64,000 nt of DNA from Paracoccaceae bacterium (GTDB lineage: Bacteria; Pseudomonadota; Alphaproteobacteria; Rhodobacterales; Rhodobacteraceae). Made by a program: the position numbers and the translations under genes. The stretch lies in NCBI GenBank assembly GCA_017854585.1, contig JAFMHK010000003.1:159916-223915 (forward strand), in the 5' to 3' direction. Positions 29,627-37,892 of this stretch are shown here, one piece after another. Under the pieces are notes generated by a model. It searched no databases. It saw only the letters and a program-made list of their open reading frames with translations, and was not told the origin of the DNA. Each line of letters opens with the position of its first letter. The first letter of the stretch is position 1.

Positions 29627-29897
29627 ACGTTCAAGTCGGCTCCTGATCGGTGCTGGTAGAAGGTTAAGGAATACCTGCCAAAACCGTTCGAATTTGCACA
29701 ACTTTAAGGAGAGATTTTCGTTGCAATGGACCCACGGCATTCATAGCTTGAAATCACAAGCAGCAGAAGCGGTTGTCAGCCGGGGTCGAACACCCACCCC
29801 ACCCCTCGCTCCATCGGGCCCGGCTGGCAACTCATCTTGCCCCTTTCCCGCAACTGGTTCGGCAAACGTCCGCGCAACCCCCGTGACGATCTGAAGC

Positions 29898-29926
29898 TTG
29901 CATGAAGCGCGCGAATTTCGGATATA
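29898..29926 (+). promoter_or_regulatory. Candidate sigma70 promoter for the NDUFS4-like gene
   Basis: TTGCAT, a 17-bp spacer and GATATA end 31 bp before the ATG at 29958. Spacing is ideal and both hexamers are near-consensus; inferred from sequence alone. Confidence 0.45.
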
Positions 29927-29957
29927 CGCCTTGCCAATCGGTTCAGGAGTTTGCCCC

Positions 29958-30269
29958 ATGCGTGCCCGCATCTATCGCCCCGCGAAATCCGCCATGTCCT
30001 CGGGCATGGCCAATACGCGGCAATGGGTGCTTGAATTTCTGCCCGAAAGCGCGCGCGAGGTCGATCCGCTGATGGGCTGGACCAGTTCCGGCGACATGAA
30101 CAGCCAAGTGCATCTGCATTTCGAGACCGCCGAAGAGGCACAGAATTACGCCAAGGATCACGGCATCGACGCCGTCGTCGTGCAGCCCAAGACGCGCAAG
30201 CCAAACATTCGCCCGGGCGGCTATGGCGAGAATTTCGCCACCAAACGCCGTGGTGCCTGGACGCATTGA
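29958..30269 (+). CDS. NDUFS4-like accessory subunit of respiratory complex I
   Basis: This 103-aa protein matches the 'ETC complex I subunit conserved region' family: [25 protein letters not shown], then [34 protein letters not shown] and the C-terminal [23 protein letters not shown]. Alphaproteobacterial complex I carries homologues of a few mitochondrial supernumerary subunits, of which this is one. It acts on the cytoplasmic side of the complex. ATG at 29958 has AGGAG upstream. The nuo operon is not in the window. Confidence 0.9.
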   Translation: MRARIYRPAKSAMSSGMANTRQWVLEFLPESAREVDPLMGWTSSGDMNSQVHLHFETAEEAQNYAKDHGIDAVVVQPKTRKPNIRPGGYGENFATKRRGAWTH

Positions 30270-30742
30270 TCGCGCGGACCGACCTTCAGATTGCACCGGC
30301 CGACCCTGACGACGCCGGCGTGGCGGCGCTTGTCGCGGTTCACATGGCGCGGTCGCAGGCCATTTATGCCGCAGAAGATTCCCACGTTCTCGATACGACA
30401 GCCCTTGCCGAGCCTGGTGTCACGCTGCTGGCTGCCCGTATCGCGGGGGACGTCGCAGGGATCGGGGCGCTGCGCGATCTGGGGGATGGCACCGCCGAGA
30501 TCAAGTCGATGCATACCGCGAAGGTCTGGCGCGGGCGGGGTGTGGCGAGCGCGCTCTTGACCGGGTTGATCGATGTGGCCCGCAGCCAAGGCAAGGTCGC
30601 GCTGCTACTGGAGGCCGGGGCCGATGAGACGGCAAGGCCCGCCCGCGCGCTGTATTCCCGGTTCGGTTTCACGCCATGCGCATGCTTTGGTCACTATCGC
30701 CCCGGCCCAAGCAGCGTTTTTCTGCGCCTCGATCTGTCCTAA
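30266..30742 (+). CDS. GNAT-family N-acetyltransferase (TTG start)
   Basis: This 158-aa protein has the acetyl-CoA-binding motif [21 protein letters not shown] and the late [17 protein letters not shown] block typical of GNATs. The next ATG is far inside the fold, so the likely start is TTG at 30266, which overlaps the preceding stop (TTGA) and implies translational coupling. The substrate is unknown. Confidence 0.8.
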   Translation: MIARTDLQIAPADPDDAGVAALVAVHMARSQAIYAAEDSHVLDTTALAEPGVTLLAARIAGDVAGIGALRDLGDGTAEIKSMHTAKVWRGRGVASALLTGLIDVARSQGKVALLLEAGADETARPARALYSRFGFTPCACFGHYRPGPSSVFLRLDLS

Positions 30743-30788
30743 CCACCGCTGGACGCGCGCGTCAGGCTTGGCTAAACCGCGCATGTGC

Positions 30789-30865
30789 GGTCCCGTAGCT
30801 CAACTGGATAGAGCACCTGACTTCTAATCAGGATGTTGAGGGTTCGAGTCCTTCCGGGATCGCCA
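30789..30865 (+). tRNA. tRNA-Arg (anticodon TCT)
   Basis: A complete 77-nt tRNA with encoded CCA. The acceptor stem GGTCCCG pairs with CGGGATC (one G-T); the D arm contains TAGCTCAACTGGATAGAGCA; the anticodon stem CTGAC/GTCAG-type flanks the loop with TCT; the T arm has GGTTCGAGTCC. The discriminator is G. It decodes AGA/AGG arginine codons. Confidence 0.96.
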
Positions 30866-31002
30866 ATCGCCAAGCCGAATCATTGTCCGTGTTTTTGCCG
30901 GGATTGACCGTTTGCGGTGGTCTGCGGCCGCCTTGACGTGGAAACAGCCGACGGATCAGGCACATAGCGGCGTTCAGTCAGTGCTTTTGCCTGCTTTTTC
31001 TT

Positions 31003-31030
31003 TTGCTAAGGCACACACTGTGCATATAGT
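31003..31030 (+). promoter_or_regulatory. Sigma70-type promoter of ihfB
   Basis: TTGCTA, a 16-bp spacer and TATAGT end 37 bp before the ihfB start. The hexamers are close to consensus. Confidence 0.5.
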
Positions 31031-31066
31031 CGTTCGATCTGCATGGCCTGTCTGGGAGGGACATTG

Positions 31067-31354
31067 ATGATACGCTCGGAGATGATCGCGAAACTTTCGG
31101 AAGAGAACCCACATCTCTATCAGCGCGATGTCGAGCGCATCGTGAACGCCATCTTTCAGGAGATCATCGACGCGATGGCGTCCGGTGATCGCGTGGAACT
31201 GCGTGGGTTCGGCGCATTTTCCGTGAAAAAGCGCGAGGCCCGCATCGGCCGCAACCCGCGCACCGGCGAAAGCGTATCGGTAGAGGAAAAACATGTGCCT
31301 TTCTTCAAAGCGGGCAAACTGTTACGCGATCGTTTGAATGGTGAAGACGGGTAG
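31067..31354 (+). CDS. ihfB: Integration host factor subunit beta
   Basis: This 95-aa DNA-bending protein of the HU/IHF fold works with IhfA in nucleoid structure, recombination and promoter control. [46 protein letters not shown] and [15 protein letters not shown] are canonical for the beta subunit; the intercalating proline is in RNPRTGE. ATG at 31067 follows GGGAGGG. It heads ihfB-lapA-trpF, an arrangement common in alphaproteobacteria. Confidence 0.95.
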   Translation: MIRSEMIAKLSEENPHLYQRDVERIVNAIFQEIIDAMASGDRVELRGFGAFSVKKREARIGRNPRTGESVSVEEKHVPFFKAGKLLRDRLNGEDG

Positions 31355-31372
31355 CGAAGAGGGGGCGGTGTC

Positions 31373-31738
31373 GTGATCCGCTATATCAAGTATCTCTTTC
31401 TGGCGATTGTGGCGCTGGCGCTGGTGTTTCTGGCGCTTGCAAACCGCGGGCCTGTGACGTTGAAGGCGCTGCCTGAAGGGCTGCATCTATGGTTGGGCTG
31501 GCCGAACGAGATCGAGTTGCCGCTGTTTCTGGTGATCCTTGGTGGGATTGTATTGGGATTGTTGGTCGGTTTTGTCTGGGAATGGCTGCGCGAACATCGC
31601 CACCGGGCCGAGGCCGTGACCCAACGCCGCGAAAAGCAAAAGCTGGAGCGCGAGGTGCAGAACCTGCGCGGGCGCCAGAACGAGGGCAAGGATGATGATA
31701 TCCTGGCCCTTCTCGACGATAGCCGCACCGCCCGTTGA
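31373..31738 (+). CDS. LapA-domain membrane protein
   Basis: This 121-aa protein has two transmembrane helices (about 5-24 and 48-68) and a basic, coiled-coil-prone cytoplasmic tail ([17 protein letters not shown] region), the layout of the lipopolysaccharide-assembly protein A domain family. It starts with GTG at 31373 after GAGGGGGCGG, 18 bases behind ihfB. Its role in LPS assembly is known only from distant homologues. Confidence 0.85.
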   Translation: MIRYIKYLFLAIVALALVFLALANRGPVTLKALPEGLHLWLGWPNEIELPLFLVILGGIVLGLLVGFVWEWLREHRHRAEAVTQRREKQKLEREVQNLRGRQNEGKDDDILALLDDSRTAR

Positions 31739-31742
31739 GCCC

Positions 31743-32378
31743 ATGAATATTGCAATCAAGTTCTGCGGGCTGCGCCATCGCGGCGACGTGGCAGCGGCTG
31801 CTGACGCCGGCGCGCGGTATGTGGGGTTCGTGTTCTTTCCCAAATCCCCGCGCAATGTCGGCGTGGAGGAGGCCCGCGCACTGGCGCTGGAGGTGCCGCC
31901 GGGCATCGCCAAGGTCGGGCTGGTGGTGGATGTGGATGATGCCGCGCTGGACCGGATCGTATCGCGTGTGCCGTTGGACATGTTGCAGTTGCATGGACGC
32001 GAAACACCGGAACGCGTGACCCAGATCAAGGCACGCTATGGCCTGCCGGTGATGAAGGCCGTGGGCATATCGGGACCGGACGACCTGCTGAAACTGGATG
32101 CGTATGTCAAGGTCGCCGATCAGATCTTGATTGATGCGAAACCGCCCGCGGATGCGGATTTGCCGGGGGGCAACGGTTTGGCGTTCGATTGGCGACTGAT
32201 CGCGGGCCGCCGCTGGCCGGTGCCATGGATGTTGGCCGGGGGGCTGACACCGGAAAATGTGGCGTTGGCCGTGCAGATGACGGCCGCGCCGCAGGTGGAT
32301 GTCAGCAGTGGCGTGGAACGTGCGCCGGGGATCAAGGATGCGACGCTGATTGCCGCGTTCGCGGCTGCACTTGGCTAG
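31743..32378 (+). CDS. trpF: Phosphoribosylanthranilate isomerase
   Basis: This 211-aa TIM-barrel enzyme catalyses the Amadori rearrangement in tryptophan synthesis. The catalytic Cys/Asp pair lies in [11 protein letters not shown] and [30 protein letters not shown] and [10 protein letters not shown] with SSGVE mark the phosphate-binding loops. ATG at 31743 lies 4 bases after the lapA stop. trpB follows 153 bp later; trpA is not in the window. Confidence 0.95.
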   Translation: MNIAIKFCGLRHRGDVAAAADAGARYVGFVFFPKSPRNVGVEEARALALEVPPGIAKVGLVVDVDDAALDRIVSRVPLDMLQLHGRETPERVTQIKARYGLPVMKAVGISGPDDLLKLDAYVKVADQILIDAKPPADADLPGGNGLAFDWRLIAGRRWPVPWMLAGGLTPENVALAVQMTAAPQVDVSSGVERAPGIKDATLIAAFAAALG

Positions 32379-32410
32379 CCATGTCGGCGCGCACAGCGCA
32401 CCGACATGGC
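32378..32410 (+). terminator. Long hairpin after trpF
   Basis: GCCATGTCGG pairs perfectly with CCGACATGGC, enclosing an inner GCGC/GCGC stem; it starts within the trpF stop codon. No T run follows directly, but a GC-rich repeat with its own stem comes next. Confidence 0.55.
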
Positions 32411-32456
32411 GGGGGGCTGTGCCCCCCGACCCCCAGAGTTTTCGGCCAAGATGAAG
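32411..32456 (+). repeat. GC-rich palindromic intergenic repeat, copy 1
   Basis: GGGGGGCTGTGCCCCCC forms a 7-bp stem, followed by GACCCCCAGAGTTTTCGG and CCAAGATGAAG. The same plan (G-run stem, CCCC-GAGTTT, GCCAAGATGA) occurs at 55341-55392 on the minus strand. From memory, this plan is a very common intergenic element in Rhodobacteraceae genomes. It lies between trpF and trpB. Confidence 0.7.
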
Positions 32457-32531
32457 ACCGGTCCTTTTTTCGTTGGAACCCCGGCGCGTCATTCCGTATG
32501 CAGTGACAGCCCGTAAGTCAGGAGAACCGCC

Positions 32532-33761
32532 ATGCCCGATGATATCCTCAACAGTTTCATGACCGGACCGGACGAAAACGGCCGGTTTGGTGATTTCGGT
32601 GGGCGGTTCGTATCCGAAACCTTGATGCCGCTGATTCTGGAACTGGAACGGCAGTATGAATTCGCCAAGACGGACGACAGTTTCTGGTCCGAGATGCATT
32701 ACCTTTGGACCCATTATGTCGGACGGCCCAGCCCGCTTTACTTTGCCGAGCGTCTGACCGAGCGGTTCGGTGGCGCGAAGATCTATCTCAAGCGGGACGA
32801 GTTGAACCACACTGGCGCACACAAGATCAACAACGTGCTGGGCCAGATAATTCTGGCGCGGCGCATGGGCAAGACCCGTATCATCGCGGAAACCGGCGCG
32901 GGACAGCACGGGGTGGCAACGGCCACGGTCTGCGCCAAGTTCGGATTGAAGTGCGTGGTCTACATGGGGGCGCACGACGTGGAGCGGCAGGCGCCCAACG
33001 TGTTCCGCATGAAGCTTTTGGGGGCCGAGGTGATCCCCGTGACGTCCGGACGTGGCACATTGAAGGACGCCATGAACGATGCGTTGCGCGATTGGGTCAC
33101 GAACGTGCGCGACACCTTTTATTGCATCGGCACTGTTGCGGGCCCGCATCCATACCCTGCCATGGTTCGTGATTTTCAGGCGATCATCGGTCAGGAGGCC
33201 AAGCAACAGATCATGGAGGCGGAGGGCAGGTTGCCTGACACCATCATCGCGGCCATCGGCGGCGGATCGAACGCAATGGGCCTGTTCTTTCCGTTCCTTG
33301 ACGACAAGGAAGTGGCGATCATCGGGGTCGAGGCGGGCGGCAAGGGCGTCAACGCCAAGATGGAGCATTGCGCCAGCCTGACCGGTGGTCGGCCCGGCGT
33401 TCTGCACGGCAACCGGACCTACCTGCTGCAAGATGACGATGGTCAGATCCTTGAGGGGCATTCGATTTCTGCGGGTCTCGATTACCCCGGCATCGGGCCG
33501 GAGCATGCGTGGTTGCACGAGATCGGCCGGGCACAATACGTGTCGATCACTGATGCGGAGGCGCTGGAGGCGTTTCAGTTGTCGTGCCAGACCGAGGGTA
33601 TTATTCCCGCGCTGGAACCAAGCCACGCCTTGGCGCATGTGGGCAAGATTGCACCGGATCTGCCAAAGGACCACATCATCATCATGAACATGTGCGGACG
33701 GGGCGATAAGGATATCTTTACCGTGGCGCGTGCTCTTGGTTGGGACATGGGGCAGGGCTGA
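32532..33761 (+). CDS. trpB: Tryptophan synthase beta chain
   Basis: This 409-aa PLP enzyme condenses indole with serine. The PLP lysine is in [15 protein letters not shown], the phosphate loop is IGGGSNAMG, and [20 protein letters not shown] is canonical. The start has AGGAG upstream. The gene stands alone after trpF, separated by two hairpin elements, so partial uncoupling of expression from trpF is possible. trpA is not adjacent. Confidence 0.97.
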   Translation: MPDDILNSFMTGPDENGRFGDFGGRFVSETLMPLILELERQYEFAKTDDSFWSEMHYLWTHYVGRPSPLYFAERLTERFGGAKIYLKRDELNHTGAHKINNVLGQIILARRMGKTRIIAETGAGQHGVATATVCAKFGLKCVVYMGAHDVERQAPNVFRMKLLGAEVIPVTSGRGTLKDAMNDALRDWVTNVRDTFYCIGTVAGPHPYPAMVRDFQAIIGQEAKQQIMEAEGRLPDTIIAAIGGGSNAMGLFFPFLDDKEVAIIGVEAGGKGVNAKMEHCASLTGGRPGVLHGNRTYLLQDDDGQILEGHSISAGLDYPGIGPEHAWLHEIGRAQYVSITDAEALEAFQLSCQTEGIIPALEPSHALAHVGKIAPDLPKDHIIIMNMCGRGDKDIFTVARALGWDMGQG

Positions 33762-33923
33762 GACGCCACAGACGGTCTCTCCACCTTTGGTTTATAGGGG
33801 TCGGCGTGGGGTTTACCTGTGCCGATATAAACTCTTATCCAGTTCCCCATTGGGCTGGGTCGGGTTCTCTTGCTCCACGTAGAGCGGCACCCTGCCGTTC
33901 CGGGAGATCCGAGGAGAGACAGT

Positions 33924-34394
33924 ATGAAACGCTTTTTCATGATGACGACGGCCGCTGGTGCGCTGATCGCCGGACCTGCACTTGCGCAAGATATGGTGGA
34001 GCGCCTTGTTGCGGAATATGAGGCGCGCGGCTTTGAGTTCATCGAGGTGCAACGCGGCCTGACGCAAATCAAGGTCGAGGCCACGATGGACGGTCAAACG
34101 ATCGAGGTGATCTATGACAGTGAGACCGGAGACATCCTCGAATATGAAACCAACCTGGCGGATGCCGAAGACAGCGCACGCTCGGGCTTGGAAATCAGCT
34201 CGCGCAATCGCGATTTCACCGACGACGACGACGACGACGACGACGACGATGAAGATGGTGATGATGATGACGGCGATGACGGCGATGATAGTAGCGATGA
34301 TGACGAAGATGACAGCGACGATGATGAAGATGATGATGATGACGACGATGACGGCGATGATGATGACAGCGAAGACGAAGATGACGACGACTGA
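33924..34394 (+). CDS. Secreted PepSY-like protein with a long poly-Asp tail (copy A)
   Basis: This 156-aa protein has a Sec signal peptide (cleavage near ALAQ-D), a PepSY-like module (about 23-75: RLVAEYEARGFEFIEVQRGLTQIKVEA and EVIYDSETGDILEYE), then a tail from about residue 100 that is almost only Asp with some Gly, Ser and Glu. ATG at 33924 follows GAGGAGAGAC. The tail should bind divalent cations such as calcium, as inferred from charge alone. A second gene of the same plan and a membrane LuxR-type regulator follow on the same strand. Confidence 0.7.
   Translation: MKRFFMMTTAAGALIAGPALAQDMVERLVAEYEARGFEFIEVQRGLTQIKVEATMDGQTIEVIYDSETGDILEYETNLADAEDSARSGLEISSRNRDFTDDDDDDDDDDEDGDDDDGDDGDDSSDDDEDDSDDDEDDDDDDDDGDDDDSEDEDDDD
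34221..34391 (+). repeat. GAY-codon low-complexity run (poly-Asp tail, copy A)
   Basis: About 170 bases of nearly uninterrupted GAC/GAT triplets with scattered GGC, AGC and GAA. Triplet slippage should make the length variable between strains. Confidence 0.85.
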
Positions 34395-34434
34395 GTCAGC
34401 AGGCCAGATAGCTACGGTTTGACCCGTGTGTTTG

Positions 34435-34461
34435 CCCCATCGACCACTGCGGTCGATGGGG
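34435..34461 (+). terminator. Hairpin between the two poly-Asp genes
   Basis: An 11-bp perfect stem (CCCCATCGACC with GGTCGATGGGG) sits 40 bases after the first stop. It is followed by TTCGGTCTT, a poor T tract, so it may attenuate rather than fully stop transcription into the next gene. Confidence 0.65.
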
Positions 34462-34487
34462 TTCGGTCTTAAAAGGATTTGAACGTT

Positions 34488-34946
34488 ATGCTTTCGCGAC
34501 GCAGCTTCTTTGCAGGACTGGCCACAGCACTGATCAGTGCAGGCCCTGCATTGGCGCAGGACAATGACATCACGCGGTCCATGCTGAGCCAGTTGGAGCG
34601 CCAGGGCTTCGAGGTGCTTGAGGTTAACCGGACGCTATTGGGACGGGTGCGGGTTGTCGCCCGTCGGAACCGGTTGTCCCGTGAAATCGTGTTTGACCCG
34701 CGCAATGGCGCCATCTTGCGAGACTACACATCCGGCACGGATGGCATCTCCCCCCGCATTTCGGGCGATGGTTTGGATGATGACATCGAAGACGATGCAC
34801 CCGATGATGAAGCCGGTGATGATGACGACGACAGTGCAGACGACGACGACAGTGCAGACGACGACGACAGTGCAGACGACGACGACAGTGCAGGCGACGA
34901 CAGCGAAGACGACGACAGCGACGACGACGACGGTGAAGATGATTGA
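34488..34946 (+). CDS. Secreted PepSY-like protein with poly-Asp repeats (copy B)
   Basis: This 152-aa protein opens with SRRSFFAGLATALISAGPALAQ, a signal peptide with paired arginines that could be read by Tat. A PepSY-like module follows (about 25-75: SMLSQLERQGFEVLEVNRTLLGRVRVVARR, then REIVFDPRNGAILRDY). The tail holds four tandem DDDDSA units and more Asp/Ser. Modular order matches copy A, but sequence identity is low outside the module, so the pair is old. ATG at 34488 has AAGGAT upstream. Confidence 0.7.
   Translation: MLSRRSFFAGLATALISAGPALAQDNDITRSMLSQLERQGFEVLEVNRTLLGRVRVVARRNRLSREIVFDPRNGAILRDYTSGTDGISPRISGDGLDDDIEDDAPDDEAGDDDDDSADDDDSADDDDSADDDDSAGDDSEDDDSDDDDGEDD
34821..34892 (+). 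repeat. Four tandem 18-bp units encoding DDDDSA
   Basis: Four head-to-tail copies of GACGACGACGACAGTGCA (the first with one silent difference) lie in the coding sequence. The near-identity of the units points to recent expansion. Confidence 0.9.
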
Positions 34947-34973
34947 TCCCGCACGCGACCTGACGGGGCACCC

Positions 34974-35492
34974 GTGTTGAGACGTCCGTGGGTCTTCGTC
35001 GTGATCCTTCTGGTGCAGTCGGCGTGCGCCTTGTTCTTCGTGTCCGACATCATGTTCAGTGTGCTGGGCATTCCGATCGACCCGATCCCGTGGCGTTGGA
35101 TGGAATTGATCGAAATCGCCGCAGCGATTGGCCTGATCATGGGGGTCGCTCTGGGGGCCGTCTTGTTGCGACTGTCGTTGCGCCGCACCCACGCAGCCGA
35201 ACAGGCGCTGCGCGTCGCATCCGGCGCGTTCATGGAACTGATTGAAGAGCGGTTCAACGAATGGGGGCTGACACCCGCAGAGCGTGACGTGGCGTTGTTT
35301 GCCCTGAAGGGATTAAGCCTGTCTGAGATTGCGCAACTGCGCGCCACGTCCGAGGGAACGGTCAAGGCCCAGACGAACGCGATCTACCGCAAGGCCGACG
35401 TCAGTGGCCGACCGCAATTGATGAGCGTGTTCGTCGATGAACTGATGGACGATGGTATCGTGATGGCGCCTCAGACGTTGCCAAGCGCGTAG
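34974..35492 (+). CDS. Membrane-anchored LuxR-type HTH regulator
   Basis: This 172-aa protein has two N-terminal transmembrane helices (about 7-27 and 45-68), a short helical linker, and a C-terminal LuxR/GerE HTH (LTPAERDVALFALKGLSLSEIAQLRATSEGTVKAQTNAIYRKADV, about 98-143). There is no receiver or autoinducer domain, so the signal may be sensed at the membrane. It starts with GTG at 34974, 28 bases after copy B, and so is probably co-transcribed. Regulation of the two upstream secreted proteins is a reasonable inference. Its end overlaps the convergent DUF2237 gene by 22 bases. Confidence 0.8.
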   Translation: MLRRPWVFVVILLVQSACALFFVSDIMFSVLGIPIDPIPWRWMELIEIAAAIGLIMGVALGAVLLRLSLRRTHAAEQALRVASGAFMELIEERFNEWGLTPAERDVALFALKGLSLSEIAQLRATSEGTVKAQTNAIYRKADVSGRPQLMSVFVDELMDDGIVMAPQTLPSA

Positions 35493-35854
35493 CGGCGCAG
35501 CACATCCAGCGGCACGATTTCCAGCGCACGTTCATGGGTCGCGGACAGATTGACCTGCGGCGCGGCGCCTTCTTCGTGAGCTTGCAGAAAGCGCCCGGCG
35601 CACAGGCACCATTGGTCCCCCGGCTTCAGCCCCGCGAACCCAAACTCGGGCCGTGGGGTCGACAGGTCATTGCCAAGATATTTCGACAGGGCCAGAAATT
35701 CGGCGGTCATGACGGCACAGACCGTATGGCTGCCGTGATCCGCATCGCTGGTGTCACAGCATCCGTTTCTGAAAAACCCGGTCATCGGCGATGTGGAACA
35801 GCTGGCCAATGTGGTGCCCAGAACATTGACCGATGCCGACATATTCCCGTCCAT
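35471..35854 (-). CDS. DUF2237-family protein
   Basis: This 127-aa protein shows the DUF2237 pattern: SVNVLGTTLASCSTSPMTGFFRNGCC, DHGSHTVCAVMTAEFLALSKYLGNDLSTP, and GDQWCLCAGRFLQA, with several conserved cysteines. Three in-frame ATGs exist (35869, 35854, 35842); 35854 has GGGGA six bases away and is chosen with low certainty. Function unknown. It overlaps the LuxR-type gene tail to tail by 22 bases. Confidence 0.82.
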   Translation of the reverse strand: MDGNMSASVNVLGTTLASCSTSPMTGFFRNGCCDTSDADHGSHTVCAVMTAEFLALSKYLGNDLSTPRPEFGFAGLKPGDQWCLCAGRFLQAHEEGAAPQVNLSATHERALEIVPLDVLRRYALGNV

Positions 35855-35991
35855 GATGTTCCCCGCCATTGATGATCCATACTTGTCGCGGACCCTAGCA
35901 CGGTTTTACGCACACAATAGAGCCTTGAGGTGTAACCAACCGGTCCCGTGCCGCAGGGCGCGCGTGCACCGCCGCCCTGTTAGCCGATGGC

Positions 35992-36675
35992 CTATCTGAA
36001 CCGATCCATCAGCTTTTGCATGGCATTGCGGGTGTCTGGCTGCGGCGTCGCCTCTTCCGGATCTTGATCTTGATCCATTTGTTGCGCCGTTCCGGTGGAG
36101 GATCGTGGCGGCGATACGCGCAAGGCAACCGCATTCAGGAATTGGGCGGTGTCGCCCTTGGCCAATGCCTCGGCCCCGTCCGACACGCCGCGCAGCACGT
36201 CATCCAGCCAGTCCTGATCGGCTTTGCTGAAATCGGCCAACACGTAGCCCGCCACCTTGTCCTTGTGGCCGGGGTGTCCGATGCCTATGCGGACCCGGCC
36301 ATACGCCTCGCCAACATGGGCGTGCAGCGACCGCAGCCCGTTGTGACCCGCATGTCCGCCGCCCTGTTTTACGCGCAACTTGCCGGGGGCAAGGTCCAGT
36401 TCGTCATGAAACACCAGCACATCGGTGATTTTCAGCTTATAGAACCGCATCGCCTCGCCCACGCACTGGCCAGACCTGTTCATGAACGTTTCAGGCTTGA
36501 GCAGCAGCACCTTTTGCCCACCGATCACGCCCTCGGCAATCTGCCCCTGAAACTTTGAACGCCACGGCCCAAACCCATGGTCGCCGGCAATCCGGTCGAT
36601 CGCCATGAAGCCGATATTATGGCGGTTGCCCGCGTATTTTCCGCCGGGATTGCCCAGACCGACCCACAGTTGCAT
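35992..36675 (-). CDS. pth: Peptidyl-tRNA hydrolase
   Basis: This 227-aa enzyme frees tRNA from dropped-off peptidyl-tRNA. The catalytic region shows VGLGNPGGKYAGNRHNIGF (His), PETFMNRSG, FHDELDLAPGKLRVKQGGGHAGHNGLRS. The C-terminal 35 residues, Pro/Gln/Asp-rich then basic, are an extension seen in alphaproteobacteria. ATG at 36675 follows GGAGGA; the open frame runs far upstream but is not pth-like there. In many relatives pth follows rplY directly; here two genes lie between. Confidence 0.96.
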   Translation of the reverse strand: MQLWVGLGNPGGKYAGNRHNIGFMAIDRIAGDHGFGPWRSKFQGQIAEGVIGGQKVLLLKPETFMNRSGQCVGEAMRFYKLKITDVLVFHDELDLAPGKLRVKQGGGHAGHNGLRSLHAHVGEAYGRVRIGIGHPGHKDKVAGYVLADFSKADQDWLDDVLRGVSDGAEALAKGDTAQFLNAVALRVSPPRSSTGTAQQMDQDQDPEEATPQPDTRNAMQKLMDRFR

Positions 36676-36778
36676 CTTGTCCTCCAGATTTGGCCCGGTG
36701 ATGCCAGCCGCGCCCCCGTTTGCCAAGCGGCAATACGCCTGCCAGACTGCGCGCGCACACCCCAACGGAGGCACCGTC

Positions 36779-37804
36779 ATGCCCGAACTGCCCACCACGA
36801 TGCGCGCGCTTGTCCTGACCGCGCCCAAGGCCCCATTGGCGTTGCAGCAGCTTCCTGTGCCGCAGCCAAAGCCGGGTGAGGTGTTGGTGCGGATCGCGGC
36901 GTCGCCGATCAACCCATCCGATCTCATGACATTGAAGGGCGAATACGGCATCGCAGCCGCGCTTCCCCTTGTGCCGGGTCTTGAGGGGGCAGGCACCGTG
37001 GTTGCCACCGGTCCGGGCCTGTTGGGGCGTTTTATGTTGGGCAAGCAGGTGGCGTGCGCCGGTGCCGGCGGTGGTATGTGGGCCGAGTATATCACCGTGC
37101 CTGCCGTCCACTGCGTGCCCTTGCCGAAAAACGTGTCGCTGGGTGCCGGCGCGATGTCCGCCGTAAACCCCCTGACGGCCATCGCGCTGATCGCCGAGGC
37201 GCGCAAACGCGGCCACTGGGCGGCGGTTTCGACGGCAGCGGGTGGGCAATTGGGCCGGATGATCCGCAAACGCGGCAAGCAAAAGGGGGTCAAGATCATC
37301 AACATCGTCCGCAAACCCGAACAGGTCGCCGCGTTGAAGGCCGAAGGCGCGGCCTATGTCCTGAATGAAACCGCGCCCGGTTTCGATGCGGAACTGGCGG
37401 CCTTGTGCAAGACACTGCGCTGTCGGATGGCGTTCGATGCGGTGGGCGGGCAGATGACATTTCGCCTTCTGGAGGCGCTCCGCCCCGGCTGCGAGGTATT
37501 GGTCTATGGCGGTCTGGCGGAAAAACCCATCGCCCTGCACACCGGGACGATGATTTTCAAGGAGGCGCGGATCGAAGGCTTCTGGTTGTCGAAATGGCTG
37601 CCCCGAAAACCCTTGCCCCTGATGATGCTGAGCGTGCGCGAAGCGACCAAGGCGCTGGCCGGAGGGTTCGCGGAAAGCAAGGTGGCGCGTATTGTGCCAT
37701 TGGCCGACGCAATTGATGCCCCCTCCGCCTATGCGGCCAACATGTCGGCAGGCAAGACCCTGATAGCCATGGGTGACGATGATCTGGGGGTAAGGCTCGC
37801 GTGA
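36779..37804 (+). CDS. Zinc-binding-dehydrogenase-family (MDR) oxidoreductase
   Basis: This 341-aa protein belongs to the quinone-oxidoreductase branch of MDR enzymes: MRALVLTAPKAPLALQQLPVP, the GroES-like core INPSDLMTLKGEYG and VPGLEGAGTVVA, and a Rossmann part with AAGGQLGRMIRKRGK. Catalytic zinc cysteines are not evident, as is usual in this branch. NAD(P)H-dependent reduction of an enone or quinone is likely. ATG at 36779 follows CGGAGG. It is divergent from pth. Confidence 0.85.
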   Translation: MPELPTTMRALVLTAPKAPLALQQLPVPQPKPGEVLVRIAASPINPSDLMTLKGEYGIAAALPLVPGLEGAGTVVATGPGLLGRFMLGKQVACAGAGGGMWAEYITVPAVHCVPLPKNVSLGAGAMSAVNPLTAIALIAEARKRGHWAAVSTAAGGQLGRMIRKRGKQKGVKIINIVRKPEQVAALKAEGAAYVLNETAPGFDAELAALCKTLRCRMAFDAVGGQMTFRLLEALRPGCEVLVYGGLAEKPIALHTGTMIFKEARIEGFWLSKWLPRKPLPLMMLSVREATKALAGGFAESKVARIVPLADAIDAPSAYAANMSAGKTLIAMGDDDLGVRLA

Positions 37805-37892
37805 TCAGTGCTCTGATGGCCGCCGTAAATTCGCCCAACTGCCCGGCTAATCCGCGCGGATGCAGTCTCAAATCCGACCAAGCCCGGCAACC

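Noticed and set aside
29623..29632. GTTCACGTTC as a direct-repeat LexA box
   Set aside because: The spacing between the GTTC half-sites is 2, not 7; the overlapping site at 29612-29626 fits better.
31386..33674. 762-codon open frame antisense to lapA, trpF and trpB
   Set aside because: Crosses three real genes and their spacers; Arg/His-rich with no motif.
34821..34892. Possible CRISPR-like array
   Set aside because: Units are contiguous with no spacers and are in frame in a coding gene.
34724..35365. Ser-rich frame antisense to the poly-Asp gene
   Set aside because: Antisense of GAC repeats (poly-Ser or poly-Val); not a real protein.
36676..37314. In-frame N-terminal extension of pth
   Set aside because: Antisense to the MDR oxidoreductase; pth homology begins at 36675 after GGAGGA.
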